Shown here: one piece after another, positions 1-10,349 of the stretch
Layout of the letters: the number at the start of each line of letters is the position of its first letter
Position numbering within the stretch: the stretch's first letter is position 1
Source: Galeruca laticollis
Lineage: Eukaryota > Arthropoda > Insecta > Coleoptera > Chrysomelidae
Assembly (NCBI GenBank): GCA_963921935.1
Contig: OY998184.1
Location: forward strand, 27,965,067-28,029,066
Length of the DNA: 64,000 nucleotides
Direction of reading: 5' to 3'
Translations under genes and position numbers: made by a program
The notes under the pieces: model-generated
Seen by the model: the letters and a program-made list of their open reading frames with translations, nothing else
Databases searched by the model: none
What the model was told of the DNA's origin: nothing

Positions 1-780
1 CATTTTTATATTTGGAAATAAACTGTTCCACAAAAGTTAAGGAAGTTCATACATTCTGAGATTGAGTTTCAATCAATTACGATTTTTGGTCATCAAGTGT
101 TTATAATGATACATTGAATGTTTTTTTTTCTTTTATATAAGCATTTGTGTGATCTTTTTATTTCGGCAGTTTGGCCATTTGGCATTGGGGTCGTGCCACA
201 TTTAGCCACGACAGTTCATTATTATATTATAATTAATTTACTATGGAATTACAATCACCCTATCTTTCATGCACACATCCCGTAACTTCAAAGCTTCTGG
301 AGAAAATGAAAGAAGATAAACAAGTAGAACAAACAGGCATGCTAAGGTGCCCGTCATAGCGACTTTGTTAAGATATACATAAAAGGCAACGCATAATGGG
401 TACTTGCTACAAAAGAACAAACAGAAAGAACCAAATCTACATCATCCATATGTTCATATATGCATTGAAACAAAACAGAAGAAAATTATTACAGAATGAT
501 ATTTTTCGTTTGGTGCGTTTGAGGAATTCCCATAAAATACCTTTTTTGATAGGTTCTCGATATCTTACATACAAGAGAGAAACTATATTTTGGGAAAAAA
601 GCTATCTTCTTTGCTAATAAGGAGTTGACTAAGTACTTGATGGCTTCTCTATTATATCTGCAGTTAAGCATCCAATGATTGAGATCATCGAATCATCGAA
701 TGACCTTTTGCGCAATACGTTTGCAATTTGAAAGAACAAAAACAACAATTTGGGGTTTGTACCGTTTTAATTTTATTAAG
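1..780. other. AT-rich sequence without a recognisable gene
   Basis: Only short open frames without domain resemblance occur here. I see no terminal repeats or splice structure that would support a gene. Confidence 0.5.
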
Positions 781-849
781 AATTAAATAAAATATGTTAA
801 TATTTGTCTCCAAAGTCTGGGTAAAAGTTGTCTAAGTTCTTGAAGTATC

Positions 850-1421
850 TGTGGGTGTGGTTGATGGAAATTCAAGGCTCTTTATAGCTGGTTCTAAGTA
901 TGCTTGATGAGATTAAGGTCGGAGAATAGACGTGGCAGTACCAAATGCGGGATACCATGGAAGTCCAAAGCATCTTCGACTACTATTGCACGATACGGTC
1001 GAGCATTAAAGTCTTAAAAGAGGAAAGTTGGTCCACTAGCAGCATTAATAAAACGTATACCATTGTTAGTCACTTGTTTTACGTAGATATGTTCAGTCAT
1101 GTTTTCATTAAGGACTAACAATTATGTACGCGCATAAAAACAAATGCCTCCTCAAACAACAACAATTCCACCTCTGAACGGATGAACTTCCTGCACTGTT
1201 CTTCGATTTCTGGGTACTCGAGGAAGAGTCCATATACGAATACGCTGACTATCAGAAAACCGTCCACACCTTGACTCATTTGTGAACAATACGGAGCTCC
1301 ATTCATCATCCCGATCACAGATGAGACACTGACTGTGGCGCCCTCTGAAGAGCCTGTCGACTGAACAATTGAGTGATGCTAAAAAGATTTCTGTAATTAC
1401 AGGTTTTGGCGGTATATTCAA
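850..1421 (-). pseudogene. Tc1-like transposase, C-terminal half (decayed)
   Basis: Reading the minus strand gives the middle and end of a Tc1/mariner-type DDE transposase. The upstream part reads WSSVLFTNESR, matching the family's second half around the first catalytic Asp, here changed to Asn. Further downstream, in shifted frames, come ARPYRA (the family's DNARPHRA block) and LFSDLNLIKH (family: SPDLNPIEH). At least one frame change and one stop break it, so it is dead. The matching N-terminal region lies at 3437-3858 on the same strand. The two may be halves of one copy separated by 2 kb, or two copies. Family assignment is firm; the joining is not. Confidence 0.8.
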
Positions 1422-1843
1422 ATTTACTGTATTCTAATTATTTTATTTAAAAATAACATAATTTGACATTTCATTCAATTTAACTCCATTAACTCAATAA
1501 TGATTAGATGTTGAGTTAAATTAAATGAAATATCAAATGATGGACCATACAGGGTTAAATTGGGAAAAATAAATCAATAATCATTTGAACAGTTTATTTA
1601 TTTTGGTATAAAATTACACAACAAATAATTTCTTTCACAAAGTAAGTTTCTTAATGAACAGAATGACAATAAATAAACTATAATGTACAAAAATTCCTAT
1701 ACAAAAATAATTTGAGAAACATACATTCTAGATTGGAGTATCATTAGATTTTTAAATGATGTTAAATCAAAATAAAAGTAGAAAATTATATATGATAAGT
1801 TTATATTAATTTATTTATTTATTATTATACTCCTATAAACACA

Positions 1844-2035
1844 CAGAGCTGGACAAACTACTGGAGTATAACTGCTACTTACTTAAATTTGAAAAAAAGT
1901 GTTAGCAATGAGTAGTTAACTACTATTTTTGGCAAATTTCAGTGAAAGAAAAGATTTGAGTAAAATTACTGTGAATGTTAGAACAAAAGTAATTAAAATA
2001 CTTTTAAAGGAAAAGTTAACTACTGCGCAGCTCTG
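1844..2035. mobile_element. hAT-type MITE, 192 bp
   Basis: The ends are CAGAGCTGGAC on the left and the complementary GCGCAGCTCTG on the right, so about 8 bp of terminal inverted repeat. They are flanked by TAAACACA (1836-1843) and TAAATACA (2036-2043), an 8-bp direct repeat with one mismatch. Eight-bp duplications and CAG-type ends are typical of hAT elements. It holds no coding capacity. Confidence 0.65.
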
Positions 2036-2043
2036 TAAATACA

Positions 2044-2930
2044 AGGTGCCAAGTAAGTACATATAACAGTGCTACACAGCACTTGTGACTGGACAAAATT
2101 TAAAATAATATATCTAACATTTCATTTCCACTTAAAACAAATCTTTATTTCTTTACAGGAAGTAATTAATTGGTTCATGTCACAAGCTTAAACCTAGTAT
2201 ATTGCATATTCGTATATTTCTACATTTAAAAGCATTCCGTTCTTATGAAACCATCGCATAAGGTAGTTTAAGTTACTCTGCAGCTCCTGGCAGTCTATGA
2301 TTGTTAAAATGTTTCTTAAGGGCTCTCCCTCCGTCTCGCGGAAGTCCTTTCTCGTTTCTGGTTGAGCTTCTACAAGTAAACACACAAAATAACAACAATA
2401 AATAAGTAAACACACAAATATGTTTGAAAATTTATATCAACAAAAGAAAACAAAATGCGCTTACTATTGAAATAATAAGTTTACACATGTTTTTGTACTA
2501 AGCCAAAAAAAATATCAAAAAATGTTTGAATGTTTAAATTTTTTTGGTTTGTTTGAATTACTTTTTTTGGAGTTTTCGATTTTCTTAGGAATTATTGATT
2601 TTTTTGGTTTTTAACTATTTTTTTATTTGTTTTTTATCATTATTGGATATTTTGTTTACCGCTAGATCAAATACTTAGACGTAATGCCCCAGCAAAAGTC
2701 AATACTCACTTTCATTTCCCATAAATTGTCATACCATGGGCTATATATAAAAATCGGCAAGGGGTTGATACCTTCCATCCCATAGCTGGTGGAGGGAATA
2801 GCTATAACATGAAATAAAACCCAAATTATTGTTTTTCAATGGGTACATTTTAAAATGGAATTGTCTGAGTATGGTGTACACACTAGATATAAATTGAGTG
2901 AATGAAAAGACGAGTACTGAGTGTGAAATT
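2044..2930. other. AT-rich sequence, no gene seen
   Basis: Poly-T-rich stretches dominate and no open frame has recognisable content. I see nothing that can be named. Confidence 0.4.
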
Positions 2931-3110
2931 TTATTAAAATTCCAGCTAAGCGTTTTCAGCCATTAGGCCATTCTCAATGCTGTCGTCAAGAGAAAAACAT
3001 ACAACAGGTGTCAAAAAACATCAAACCATGTAACTGCTACATACAATGACATGAAATATTTTATGTTACATCATTATTCAAGTAAAATTTGTTAAAATTA
3101 CCCCATAAAG
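2930..3110 (-). repeat. Possible retroelement tail (Penelope-like?)
   Basis: The minus strand carries GGCCTAATGGCTGAAAACG followed by a TTTTAATAAAATTT stretch. This resembles tails of Penelope-like or related elements that end in a short hairpin plus GAAAAC. No coding sequence is attached, so the assignment is tentative. Confidence 0.25.
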
Positions 3111-3436
3111 AGGGTAGGAAAAATGCTCAAATTTTTTGAATAAAACTTACCGAGTACACCACTTATTAGACTCCTTCAGAATACACTTTGACATTGTCTT
3201 TTCAATTAATAACCATAAAACAACGAAACAACGGATAAATATTACACTATAGCAATTAAAAAATATACCAAAATACCTAAACCTCATAATAACCTCAACA
3301 CTTGAACTAAGAAACGATAACAGTATATAACAGATAACCTGTGGGGATGAGCAATATGACATCGCGCATACGCAGTAATAAAAATCAACAAAATTTGATT
3401 ACTAACGACGTTACAGTTTTCGTTAGTTTTTTCGAA

Positions 3437-3858
3437 TTATCTACCAATTTTAGTTACTCGACAGGCTCTATAGATGGCATGGTCTGCAGTGTCCCTAGCC
3501 TGATCCCGATTCACATGTTCATTAGCCCATGCCAATCTAGCACGCCTATGAATTTCTATGAATGGAACTCTTCTCAAAAGTAGTCGTGAACATAAGTTAA
3601 CCGCGTGTAGTCTTCGACGTACTGTTTCAATTAAACTGAAACAGGAGAAGCATTCAAAATACGCTTTTGCATGATCCGACAAGTACTCACAGGTTCTCTA
3701 CGGGTAGATACAGTCGGAAAACACTCTTGTGCGGGAGTGGTAACCCTTGGTTGCCCAGTACTAGGTCTTTCTTTCAAATTTCTAGTTGCTTGATATCTAC
3801 GGAAAAGCCGCAAAATGATACTGTCAATGACTTAGAACACGTCGCAACTTCTCTTTGA
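3437..3858 (-). pseudogene. Tc1-like transposase, N-terminal DNA-binding half (decayed)
   Basis: Two overlapping minus-strand frames together give the paired helix-turn-helix region of a Tc1-like transposase. One reads RLFRRYQATRNLKERPSTG and then QPRVTTPAQE, the classic end of the first HTH with its GRPR-like motif. The other reads TVRRRLHAVNLCSRLLLRRV and then RRARLAWANEHVN, the second HTH leading to the catalytic domain. The frame changes between them and is lost after HVNRDQ, so the copy is a pseudogene. The catalytic half is absent here; see 850-1421. Confidence 0.8.
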
Positions 3859-4218
3859 AGACTACCCGCCTCAATCATACCAATAGATCTATTAGCTTTA
3901 TCCGCAGTAATTTTAAGTCTAGGCACTATTCAAAACAAAAATCTTAATTTTAAATCACAGTTGACTGAATAATGTGGAACCGATAACTGATGTATTATTA
4001 TTTCTATCAACTTGGAAACACAAAAACTAGTCAGACAAGCAAGAAAACATTCAATATAATAGTACAGACAAAACCTGGGTGGATAAAACAGTTACCTCAT
4101 AATTTTTAACATACCTAAATCCAATATTCATGAACTTCTCTAACTTTTGTGGAGCAGATTATGAGGAGATGACCTATTGCAGTTTTTTACATGAAATTGA
4201 CTTTAACCTACTGTTATT

Positions 4219-4598
4219 CAGGACCCTCTTTTCCACTGGGCACGTGCCCACTGCCCAACGATCGATAAGGGCCATGTATATCTTGATTAATAAGCGATAA
4301 CCGATATTTATCACCTAAAACCCTATAACTATATTTATTACGAAGAAATAAGTCGACAATTATGTACGACAATACCGACTTGCTTTTCAATTGTTAACAG
4401 AATCGGATTCAGGATTTAAATATTGAAAATAATAAAATCGTTTGTTGAATATTAAAGAAGTCACATCGTAAACCGTACACATTCAGCAACGGGCATCAAA
4501 GAGTAAAGTCTATTTTAAAAAAATTACGCAATATCATGGTCATAGGGGCACATCATTCCAACGTGCCCAGTGCCCCCGATAGGTTAAAGACATCCCTG
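4219..4598. mobile_element. hAT-type MITE, 380 bp
   Basis: The left end begins CAGGACCCTCTTTTCCACTG and the right end, read inward on the other strand, begins CAGGGATGTCTTTAACC. Both continue into a shared GGGCAC-rich block. CTGTTATT (4211-4218) and CTGTTATC (4599-4606) flank it, an 8-bp target duplication with one mismatch. CAGGG ends with 8-bp duplications indicate a non-autonomous hAT element. The interior has no gene. Confidence 0.75.
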
Positions 4599-4675
4599 CT
4601 GTTATCGCCTCGCTCATTTCAATGCGTCATTTTCATAGATCGTTAGTAGCATCCTGCAGGTTATTAGTAAAATTG

Positions 4676-5065
4676 TCAATATTTTTCCCTAGAAACCATA
4701 AGTGCTGTATCAACAGTGATTATTACCATTTCTATGTTATGAGGTAATGGAACATCATTTATAAAAAACAGATACAGCATTGGCCTCAAGTCACTGCCGT
4801 ATGGTTTCCTACTGGAGGAATTTCCAAAATAGACAGCTGAGATATCTGACAAGGAGACTGAACAAATTATAGTTTCATCCAATGTTACTTCGAAGGTGTC
4901 AGCATCTTTCACCCTGAATCCACACTGAAGATATGGTGTGATAGCTTTATCGTCTGGTGTTGAAGTTAGTCTTAGTTTTTCTAACAATTTGGAGAGAGTG
5001 TACAACAAAGATGTGTCCATATGAGGTTTAACAGATTTCTTAAGTATTTTCGCCCTTTCACCCAT
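4676..5065 (-). pseudogene. LINE reverse-transcriptase fragment
   Basis: The end of this 129-codon frame reads PYGSDLRPMLYLFFINDVP and then a block ending VDTALMVS. This follows the non-LTR reverse-transcriptase order of a PQGSxLGPLLFLLYINDLP block and then the FADDTAL motif; the YADD/FADD catalytic pair is changed to TVD. The preceding 75 residues are consistent with the LINE palm but weaker. It is a scrap of a jockey-like element without endonuclease or tail, and not active. Confidence 0.6.
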
Positions 5066-5084
5066 TACTGTTTTAAATGAAACG

Positions 5085-5350
5085 ATCAGTTTCTAGATAA
5101 TTCCACAATATATTGAAAAAATGTTCAAAATTCTAAGAAATTGACAATTGTTTCGATGTTGCAATTATCGTCAGAAGGACGTAAGTTACATTTCATGTGA
5201 TGCCTACCTCATGTTTAATAATTATTTTTAGCTAGACCCAGAAGTTGCCCACCTTTTGATTGACTTAATATATATTAATAGAAAAAAGAAGAAGATATTA
5301 TATTACAAATATTAAGCGTATATATTACTAGCCCTATCGGGATATGCTGG
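5085..5350 (-). repeat. Penelope-like terminal repeat, diverged solo copy
   Basis: This stretch matches the left arm of the foldback at 5890-6254 over most of its length. Shared landmarks are the TTCTAGATAATTCCACAATA block, GATGCCTACCT, the TAGACC(C/A)AGAAG block and TAGCCCTAT. It is clearly older than the two foldback arms, which are almost identical to each other. It carries the same hammerhead-like motif on the minus strand. Confidence 0.7.
5143..5174 (-). ncRNA. Hammerhead-ribozyme-like motif, copy 1 (degenerate stem II)
   Basis: On the minus strand CTGACGA is followed by a variable segment, then CGAAAC, AATT and GTC. These are the expected order and identity of hammerhead core residues (CUGANGA, GAAA, stem III A-C/G-U, cleavage-site C). 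Stem II pairs poorly in this copy. Confidence 0.35.
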
Positions 5351-5889
5351 ATATTTTTTGAGTCATTTTTTAGGTAATTATCAATATTTCAAAGGCCACT
5401 AAGAATAAACATACTTTTTCTTCTTAGCTTTGAAAACCAGTACCGTCATTAATGACAGAAGTATGTGTGGTCTAAATAAATTTCACTAGCAGTGAGAGCT
5501 CGTTTATTAAATACATTTCAACGCCTTGTAACTCATTAACGACTTATCACACGTGTTTATAAGAAATCGTCTTACAATTGAAAAGCGATTCGCCTACAGC
5601 AGTCTTTCAGATTACTTTGGAAACATATATGGTATTTAAAAAAATATGTGCACATATTCAAAGAAATACTATTAATATCATGAGTTCGCATATTATTTGG
5701 AGCAAAGTATTATTTCACCGAATCAAAAATATTGTACAAGAAGATGTAAACATTTTGGTAGCGCTAATAAAATACAAAAATAATTCTTCGCTGCCTGAAA
5801 AAACATTCGAAATATAGGTCAGCTTCACTTAACATAAAAATTTTAATGAAATTAACTGTCTCGACCTTTACTTCGTGGAATCTGCTCAT
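5351..5889. other. Spacer with an unassigned 79-codon open frame
   Basis: An open frame on the plus strand at 5578-5817 has no motif I recognise and no sign of being a gene. The rest is AT-rich. Confidence 0.35.
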
Positions 5890-5967
5890 ATTAGTGTTTT
5901 AAATGAAACTCACGGTTTCTAGTTAATTCCACAATATAATAAAAGTTATTGAAAATTCTAAGAAATT

Positions 5968-6001
5968 GACAATTGTTTCGATAAATCAATATCATCGTCA
6001 G
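5968..6001 (-). ncRNA. Hammerhead-ribozyme-like motif, copy 2 (left foldback arm)
   Basis: This is the mirror of the right-arm motif: CTGACGAT, a GATA/TATC stem with a TTGATT loop, then GAAAC-AATT-GTC. Confidence 0.5.
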
Positions 6002-6255
6002 AATGACAGAAGTTACATTTTATTTGATGCCTACCTGATGTTTAGTAGTTATTTTTGGCTAGACCAAGAAGTGACCTAACTTGTGATTGACTTAATATAT
6101 GTTTATAGAAAAAAAGAAGATGTGATATTACAAATATTGAAGCTTAGATATTATTAGCCCTATGGTGATATCCTGGATATCATTTTTCCAATTAAGATCA
6201 GTATAACTGTGCAATGATATAGAAAACCAGGACAGTTTATTAGTGGAGAACTCCT

Positions 6256-6411
6256 AACACAAAACTAGAAGTGCTGCATATTTGTGAAAAGAAACAAGAA
6301 CTGGATTTCCTTGAAGAATTGGAAACTAGAAGACATTTAAGAAACCCACAATACGTCAATGAACAGTTAAATCTAGGGAGTTCTCCACTAATAAACTGTC
6401 TTCTTAAGTGA
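6256..6411 (+). pseudogene. C-terminus of a Penelope-like protein (truncated)
   Basis: An uninterrupted frame reads KLEVLHICEKKQELDFLEEL, then a short basic stretch, NEQLNLGSSPL and a stop at 6409-6411. The order LLEELE, about 15 residues, NEQLNL, SSPL is the ending I associate with Penelope-like reverse transcriptase/GIY-YIG proteins (from memory of the family). Everything upstream, including RT and endonuclease, is missing because the left inverted arm starts here. It is too short to function. Confidence 0.6.
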
Positions 6412-6671
6412 TAATTATAAAGATCAGCAGATATAGTTTTCCTGGTTTTCTATATCATTGCACAGTTATACTGATCTTAATTGGAAAAATGATATCCAGG
6501 ATATCACCATAGGGCTAATAATATCTAAGCTTCAATATTTGTAATATCACATCTTCTTTTTTTTCTATAAACATATATGAAGTCAATCACAAGTTAGGTC
6601 ACTTCTTGGTCTAGCCAAAAATAATTACTAAACATCAGGTAGGCATCAAATAAAATGTAACTTCTGTCATT

Positions 6672-6705
6672 CTGACGATGATATTGATTTATCGAAACAA
6701 TTGTC
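6672..6705 (+). ncRNA. Hammerhead-ribozyme-like motif, copy 3 (right foldback arm)
   Basis: It reads CTGACGA, one T, a GATA/TATC stem II, GAAAC, an AATT loop and GTC. The stem I strands beside it (CATT before, AATT after) can pair over three bases. Hammerhead motifs in Penelope-like terminal repeats are established knowledge. That this one cleaves is not shown. Confidence 0.5.
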
Positions 6706-6783
6706 AATTTTTTAGAATTTTCAATAACTTTTATTATATTGTGGAATTAACTAGAAACCGTGAGTTTCATTTAAAACACTAAT

Positions 6784-7480
6784 AAAAATCTTAATTCATG
6801 TATTTGGTGCAGTATAAAACATCGTGATTTGTCATTATATTAACCCTGTTCAAAAGTGATGAGTATAATGTTATTGTATTGCATAGCATTAATTACATTG
6901 AAATATCCAGATAATTTTATTATTCATATCCTCAACAAACAGTTTTAAAAACCCGTTTAGGCTTCTCTACTATATTTTCCGTTAATTCAAATTTTCTGCT
7001 TCTCTTTTGAGAATAATTAATGAATTTCCCTTTGGCACTGTCGATTCAAGTTGTCCTGTATGGTTTCAAATAACGACACGTAAGTGTTTTCCAGATAAGA
7101 TTCATAAGATATTAATTTACTCAAACTTATATTCTCCATTTAAAAAATTGTTATCCATAAATGTAAAGATGTACCTCAAAGTATGAATAGAATTCTGAGA
7201 GACAAAAAGCTTTTATAGTATATCTAATGTCAATGTGAAGATATAAAAAAGCAAGGTTGTCAGATATATTTTTTTAAATTGCTAGGCTCACAAAACAATT
7301 ATTCTCCTTTATTCAGTAAACTGTTAGTTCGAGACGTTCTTAGAAAGCTAGTCTGGAAATATTTAAAAAAAATACATGTTATAAATTTATTAGTTAGCAA
7401 TAAGGCGTTTAAAATCGCTGGAAACTTGTTATCCTTCCTAACATTATTTTGATGAAGTACTGAATGATGCCGCTGATTAA
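6784..7480. other. AT-rich spacer, no gene seen
   Basis: No frame or repeat with recognisable content was found. It could include the noncoding end of the BEL/Pao remnant next to it. Confidence 0.35.
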
Positions 7481-8590
7481 AAATTTAACAGTTTGATGTA
7501 GCTAAACATTGTTGTACACTATGTTTTCTTCCTAGATAGTTAAAATATGACCTATTTTTTTTAATGATATTTTTTCTATCACTTATTGATAATGCTATAA
7601 ATTTGGGACATGAGTGACTTTTGTGTGATGACTCATTACAGATTGCACAGGTGCAAATTTGTCATTGTTGGTTTTTTTGCGATTGATTTGGTTCATCATT
7701 AGTTGATAAAAAGGATACCCGTGACGTTTTGTTTTGAGGTAGAAGGGGACGTTGATATTTGTGATCGGTGGTTTTAGGAGTTTCTGCGCTAATCGTTTCT
7801 AAAACCATGCGTCGTCTGTTTAAAAATTCAAAAAGATCATTGGGGGTGCTTAAATTGGTAGGATCTGATTTTTCTTCAAGTTTGATGATCAAGTTACTGC
7901 GAAATGATTTGTGAGATGAGAGCATCAAGTAATTCTTTCGGTGAATAATTTAATGTAAGCAATGATTCAAAATTTGATTGTGTTTGCGAAATGAAATTCC
8001 TCAAAACTTGTACATTACTATTTTTATTGTCAGGTATATTCAATAATTGTTGAAAATAATTAGCCACAATTTGCCTCTTGTTGTTATATCTAATATCTAA
8101 CAGATCTAATGCAACTCTGAAATTATTGTCAGAGATTTGTAAAGATTATAATAATTTCAGTGCTTGTCCTGATAAATGTGTCCGATCCCATTTGCACATT
8201 GTTAGTTATTAAAGAATTAAATAAATTAAAAAAATATGTGTATTCCAAAGGATTTCCAGAAAAAATTGGTATTTTAATTTCAGGTAGTTTTAGACGTGAT
8301 GTGTTGTTATTGGTTTTACTTGAAGAAGCTACGCTTGGTGAGTTTACTTTTTCTAAAACATGTTGAAGTTTTAAATACGTTTCAAAATATGAACTTTCTG
8401 TGATATCTCTGTCCTGTGATGAACTTTCTTTTTCCTCACTTTTGTCCTCAATTGTTGAATATTTATCGAAATATAATTTCAGAACTTCTAATCTACTGAT
8501 GATTTGATTTTCATCGGTTCATTCTAAATGAGAATCTGCCCAATTTTTGAATCTCGTTATTTGTGCTTTGGACGTTGCTCTTGATGTCTT
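7480..8590 (-). pseudogene. BEL/Pao retrotransposon gag remnant
   Basis: The minus strand carries, in order, KLPEIKIPIFSGNPLEYTYF and a following FNLFNSLI block, typical of the gag DUF1759 region of BEL/Pao elements. Next comes FLNRRRMVLETI, and then, in another frame, a zinc-knuckle region CAICNESSHKSHSCPKF followed by SDRKNIIKKN. The cysteine/histidine spacing and the following basic block match the BEL/Pao gag end that precedes the protease. Several frameshifts separate the pieces and no protease, RT or integrase follows at lower coordinates. No LTRs were identified. It is a 5' remnant of a dead copy. Confidence 0.75.
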
Positions 8591-8696
8591 TAAATCGTCT
8601 ATTTGTGAAATTGTAAATTATTGTTACTAATACCAACAAGAAGGCCAAAATGTTTGTTCAAGATTATTCTATGTATACACAATTTTTTTGTTTGTT

Positions 8697-8780
8697 TTAA
8701 CCCCTTCAAGCCCATGTTGCCACATGTGGCAACAAGCTCAAAGTGATCTATATCCCAGTTTGCCACTTGTGACAACAAAT
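8697..8780 (+). repeat. Probable left end of the piggyBac-like element, with an internal palindrome
   Basis: TTAA (8697-8700) is followed by CCCC, the usual start of a piggyBac end. Just inside is a perfect 18-bp palindrome, GTTGCCACATGTGGCAAC (8716-8733), and a degenerate second copy near 8757. Subterminal palindromes of this kind can be transposase-binding sites. The matching right end is uncertain; a GGGGTTAA at about 11590-11597 is one candidate. Confidence 0.45.
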
Positions 8781-9000
8781 GATATATTTGAAATAAACGC
8801 TGGAATAATATCGTAGTTGAATAGTATATCCTGGAATGTGATACTGAGATGGGGGAATTAAATTTGATTAGCTGATTCAAGGTCAAACGCATGTATAGTC
8901 CGCATCCATATTTTTGGCGGTCTGCAGTGTAAAATGTTATTTGCAACGGTGCAGTGCTGCAGTATTAGATAGTTTTTTGTGTGTTTTACGTGTACGGATG

Positions 9001-10317
9001 TCCGACGTGAGTGATGATGAACAATTTGAGGATTCGGGATCCGAATATTTACCTAGTGGTCCTGATACGGATAGCGAAAGCGACGACAGTTTATCGAGTA
9101 TTTCAGAAGACGAAGATCATGTAGCTACAATCATGGGAAATTTTACTGTTGTAGCAGATCCATTTTCGGTATGTTGATCTTTTCTATGTATATTTTTTAA
9201 TTTTATCTTTTATCTAATATAGTTTTAGGATAAAAGAGCTACAACAACAGTGCCTTTTTCTGGTGATTATGAAGGCTTTCACCCCGCAATCGAACTAGAG
9301 AACATGAAAGACCCTGTAGATTGTTTGGAGGCATTTCTCTCTAGAAATATAATTCAGCATATATGTAATTGGACGAATGAACGTGCAGTAAGGTACCTCA
9401 TAGAGATTGGTACTCAAAAATTCTACGGTATAATTTGGAAGGATGTCACAGTTCCGGAGATGTATACTTTTCTTTCGTTGAATTTATATATGGGTCTAGA
9501 ACGATATCCGAGTATACGGGACTATTGGTACAAAACCTTTTTATTTTCTAGTCCAAATATATTTGATTCACAAGTAATGAATAGAAACAGGTTTTTCGCC
9601 ATTCCAAAGTTTTTAAGATTTAGCAACCCTCAAGCTTTCATACCAGGGAAACCCATTACCCGTTTGGTTATGTTTTTTGCTTGGGTCAAAGAAAATTGTA
9701 TGAACCTTGTTGATCCTGGGGAAACTGTAGTAATAGACGAGTGTTTGGTATTATACAAAGGGCGACTACACTTTAAACAATTTCTTAAATCAAAACGAGC
9801 ACGCTTTGGAATTAAAATGTTTTGCCTTTGTCCTAGTCATCTTGATTTGCGGGGATACACATATAATTTTGCCATGTATTTTGGAAAGGACGTATATAAT
9901 GTTGAGGATATTCACGGATCAGAACATCCGTCACTGTCTGAAAGAATCGTGGTTTATTTGTTCAAGCAACTGTTAGATCAAGGTCGAGAGATAATTATCG
10001 ACAATTGGAACATGTCTCTGAGACTAGCAGAGTTTTTGCTTGCAAAAAAAACTTACGTAACTGGTACCATACGGGTCAATCGGGGAGTTCCTAAAGAACT
10101 AACCGAAATAAGTCTCAACAAATTCCAAACTTGTTTTGTACGAAAAAATGATGTTCAGATTATTAGATATATAGACAAAAAAGATGTTTACCTGTTGTCC
10201 ACCAAGCTCACAGCAGGATTTGTTGAAAAAAATCGTTACCAGCATCAGTGTCTACTAATCTACTACTTCAAAAACCATCTGCCATTGAACACTATAATAC
10301 CAATATGGGAGGGGTAG
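9001..10317 (+). pseudogene. piggyBac-type transposase, two exons, 3' truncated
   Basis: Exon 1 (9001-9168) starts with ATG and encodes an acidic leader (DEQFEDSGSEYLPSGP). A 60-bp GT-AG intron (9169-9228) joins in frame to exon 2 from 9229. Exon 2 encodes the DDE_Tnp_1_7 domain: ENMKDPVDCLEAF, then VVIDECLVLYKGR with the first catalytic Asp, then EIIIDNWNMS with the second. The third Asp lies in the GGVDAVD block, which appears in another frame at about 10309-10327. So the gene breaks by a frameshift at about 10310 and then by a stop after GGVDAVD. The C-terminal cysteine-rich domain is absent. Immediately downstream lies a pogo-like C-terminus. About 390 codons are otherwise open, so this copy is fairly young. 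Confidence 0.85.
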
Positions 10318-10349
10318 ATGCAGTGGACTAAGACATCGAACCGTATAAG

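Larger units (their letters stand above)
5890..6783 (+). mobile_element. Penelope-like element 3' end in a foldback (tail-to-tail inverted) arrangement
   Basis: The arms 5890-6254 and 6377-6783 are almost perfect reverse complements. The right arm has about 40 extra bases near 6401-6440. Between them lies the end of a Penelope-like coding region (6256-6411, plus strand) whose last codons belong to the right arm, so the left arm includes an inverted copy of the coding end. Penelope-like elements are known for tandem or inverted partial copies with terminal repeats. Four other partial copies of the same repeat occur in this window (5085, 57243, 60566, 62741). Confidence 0.7.

Noticed and set aside
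396..671. Overlapping open frames on both strands
   Set aside because: Neither has a motif; overlap on opposite strands in AT-rich DNA is expected by chance.
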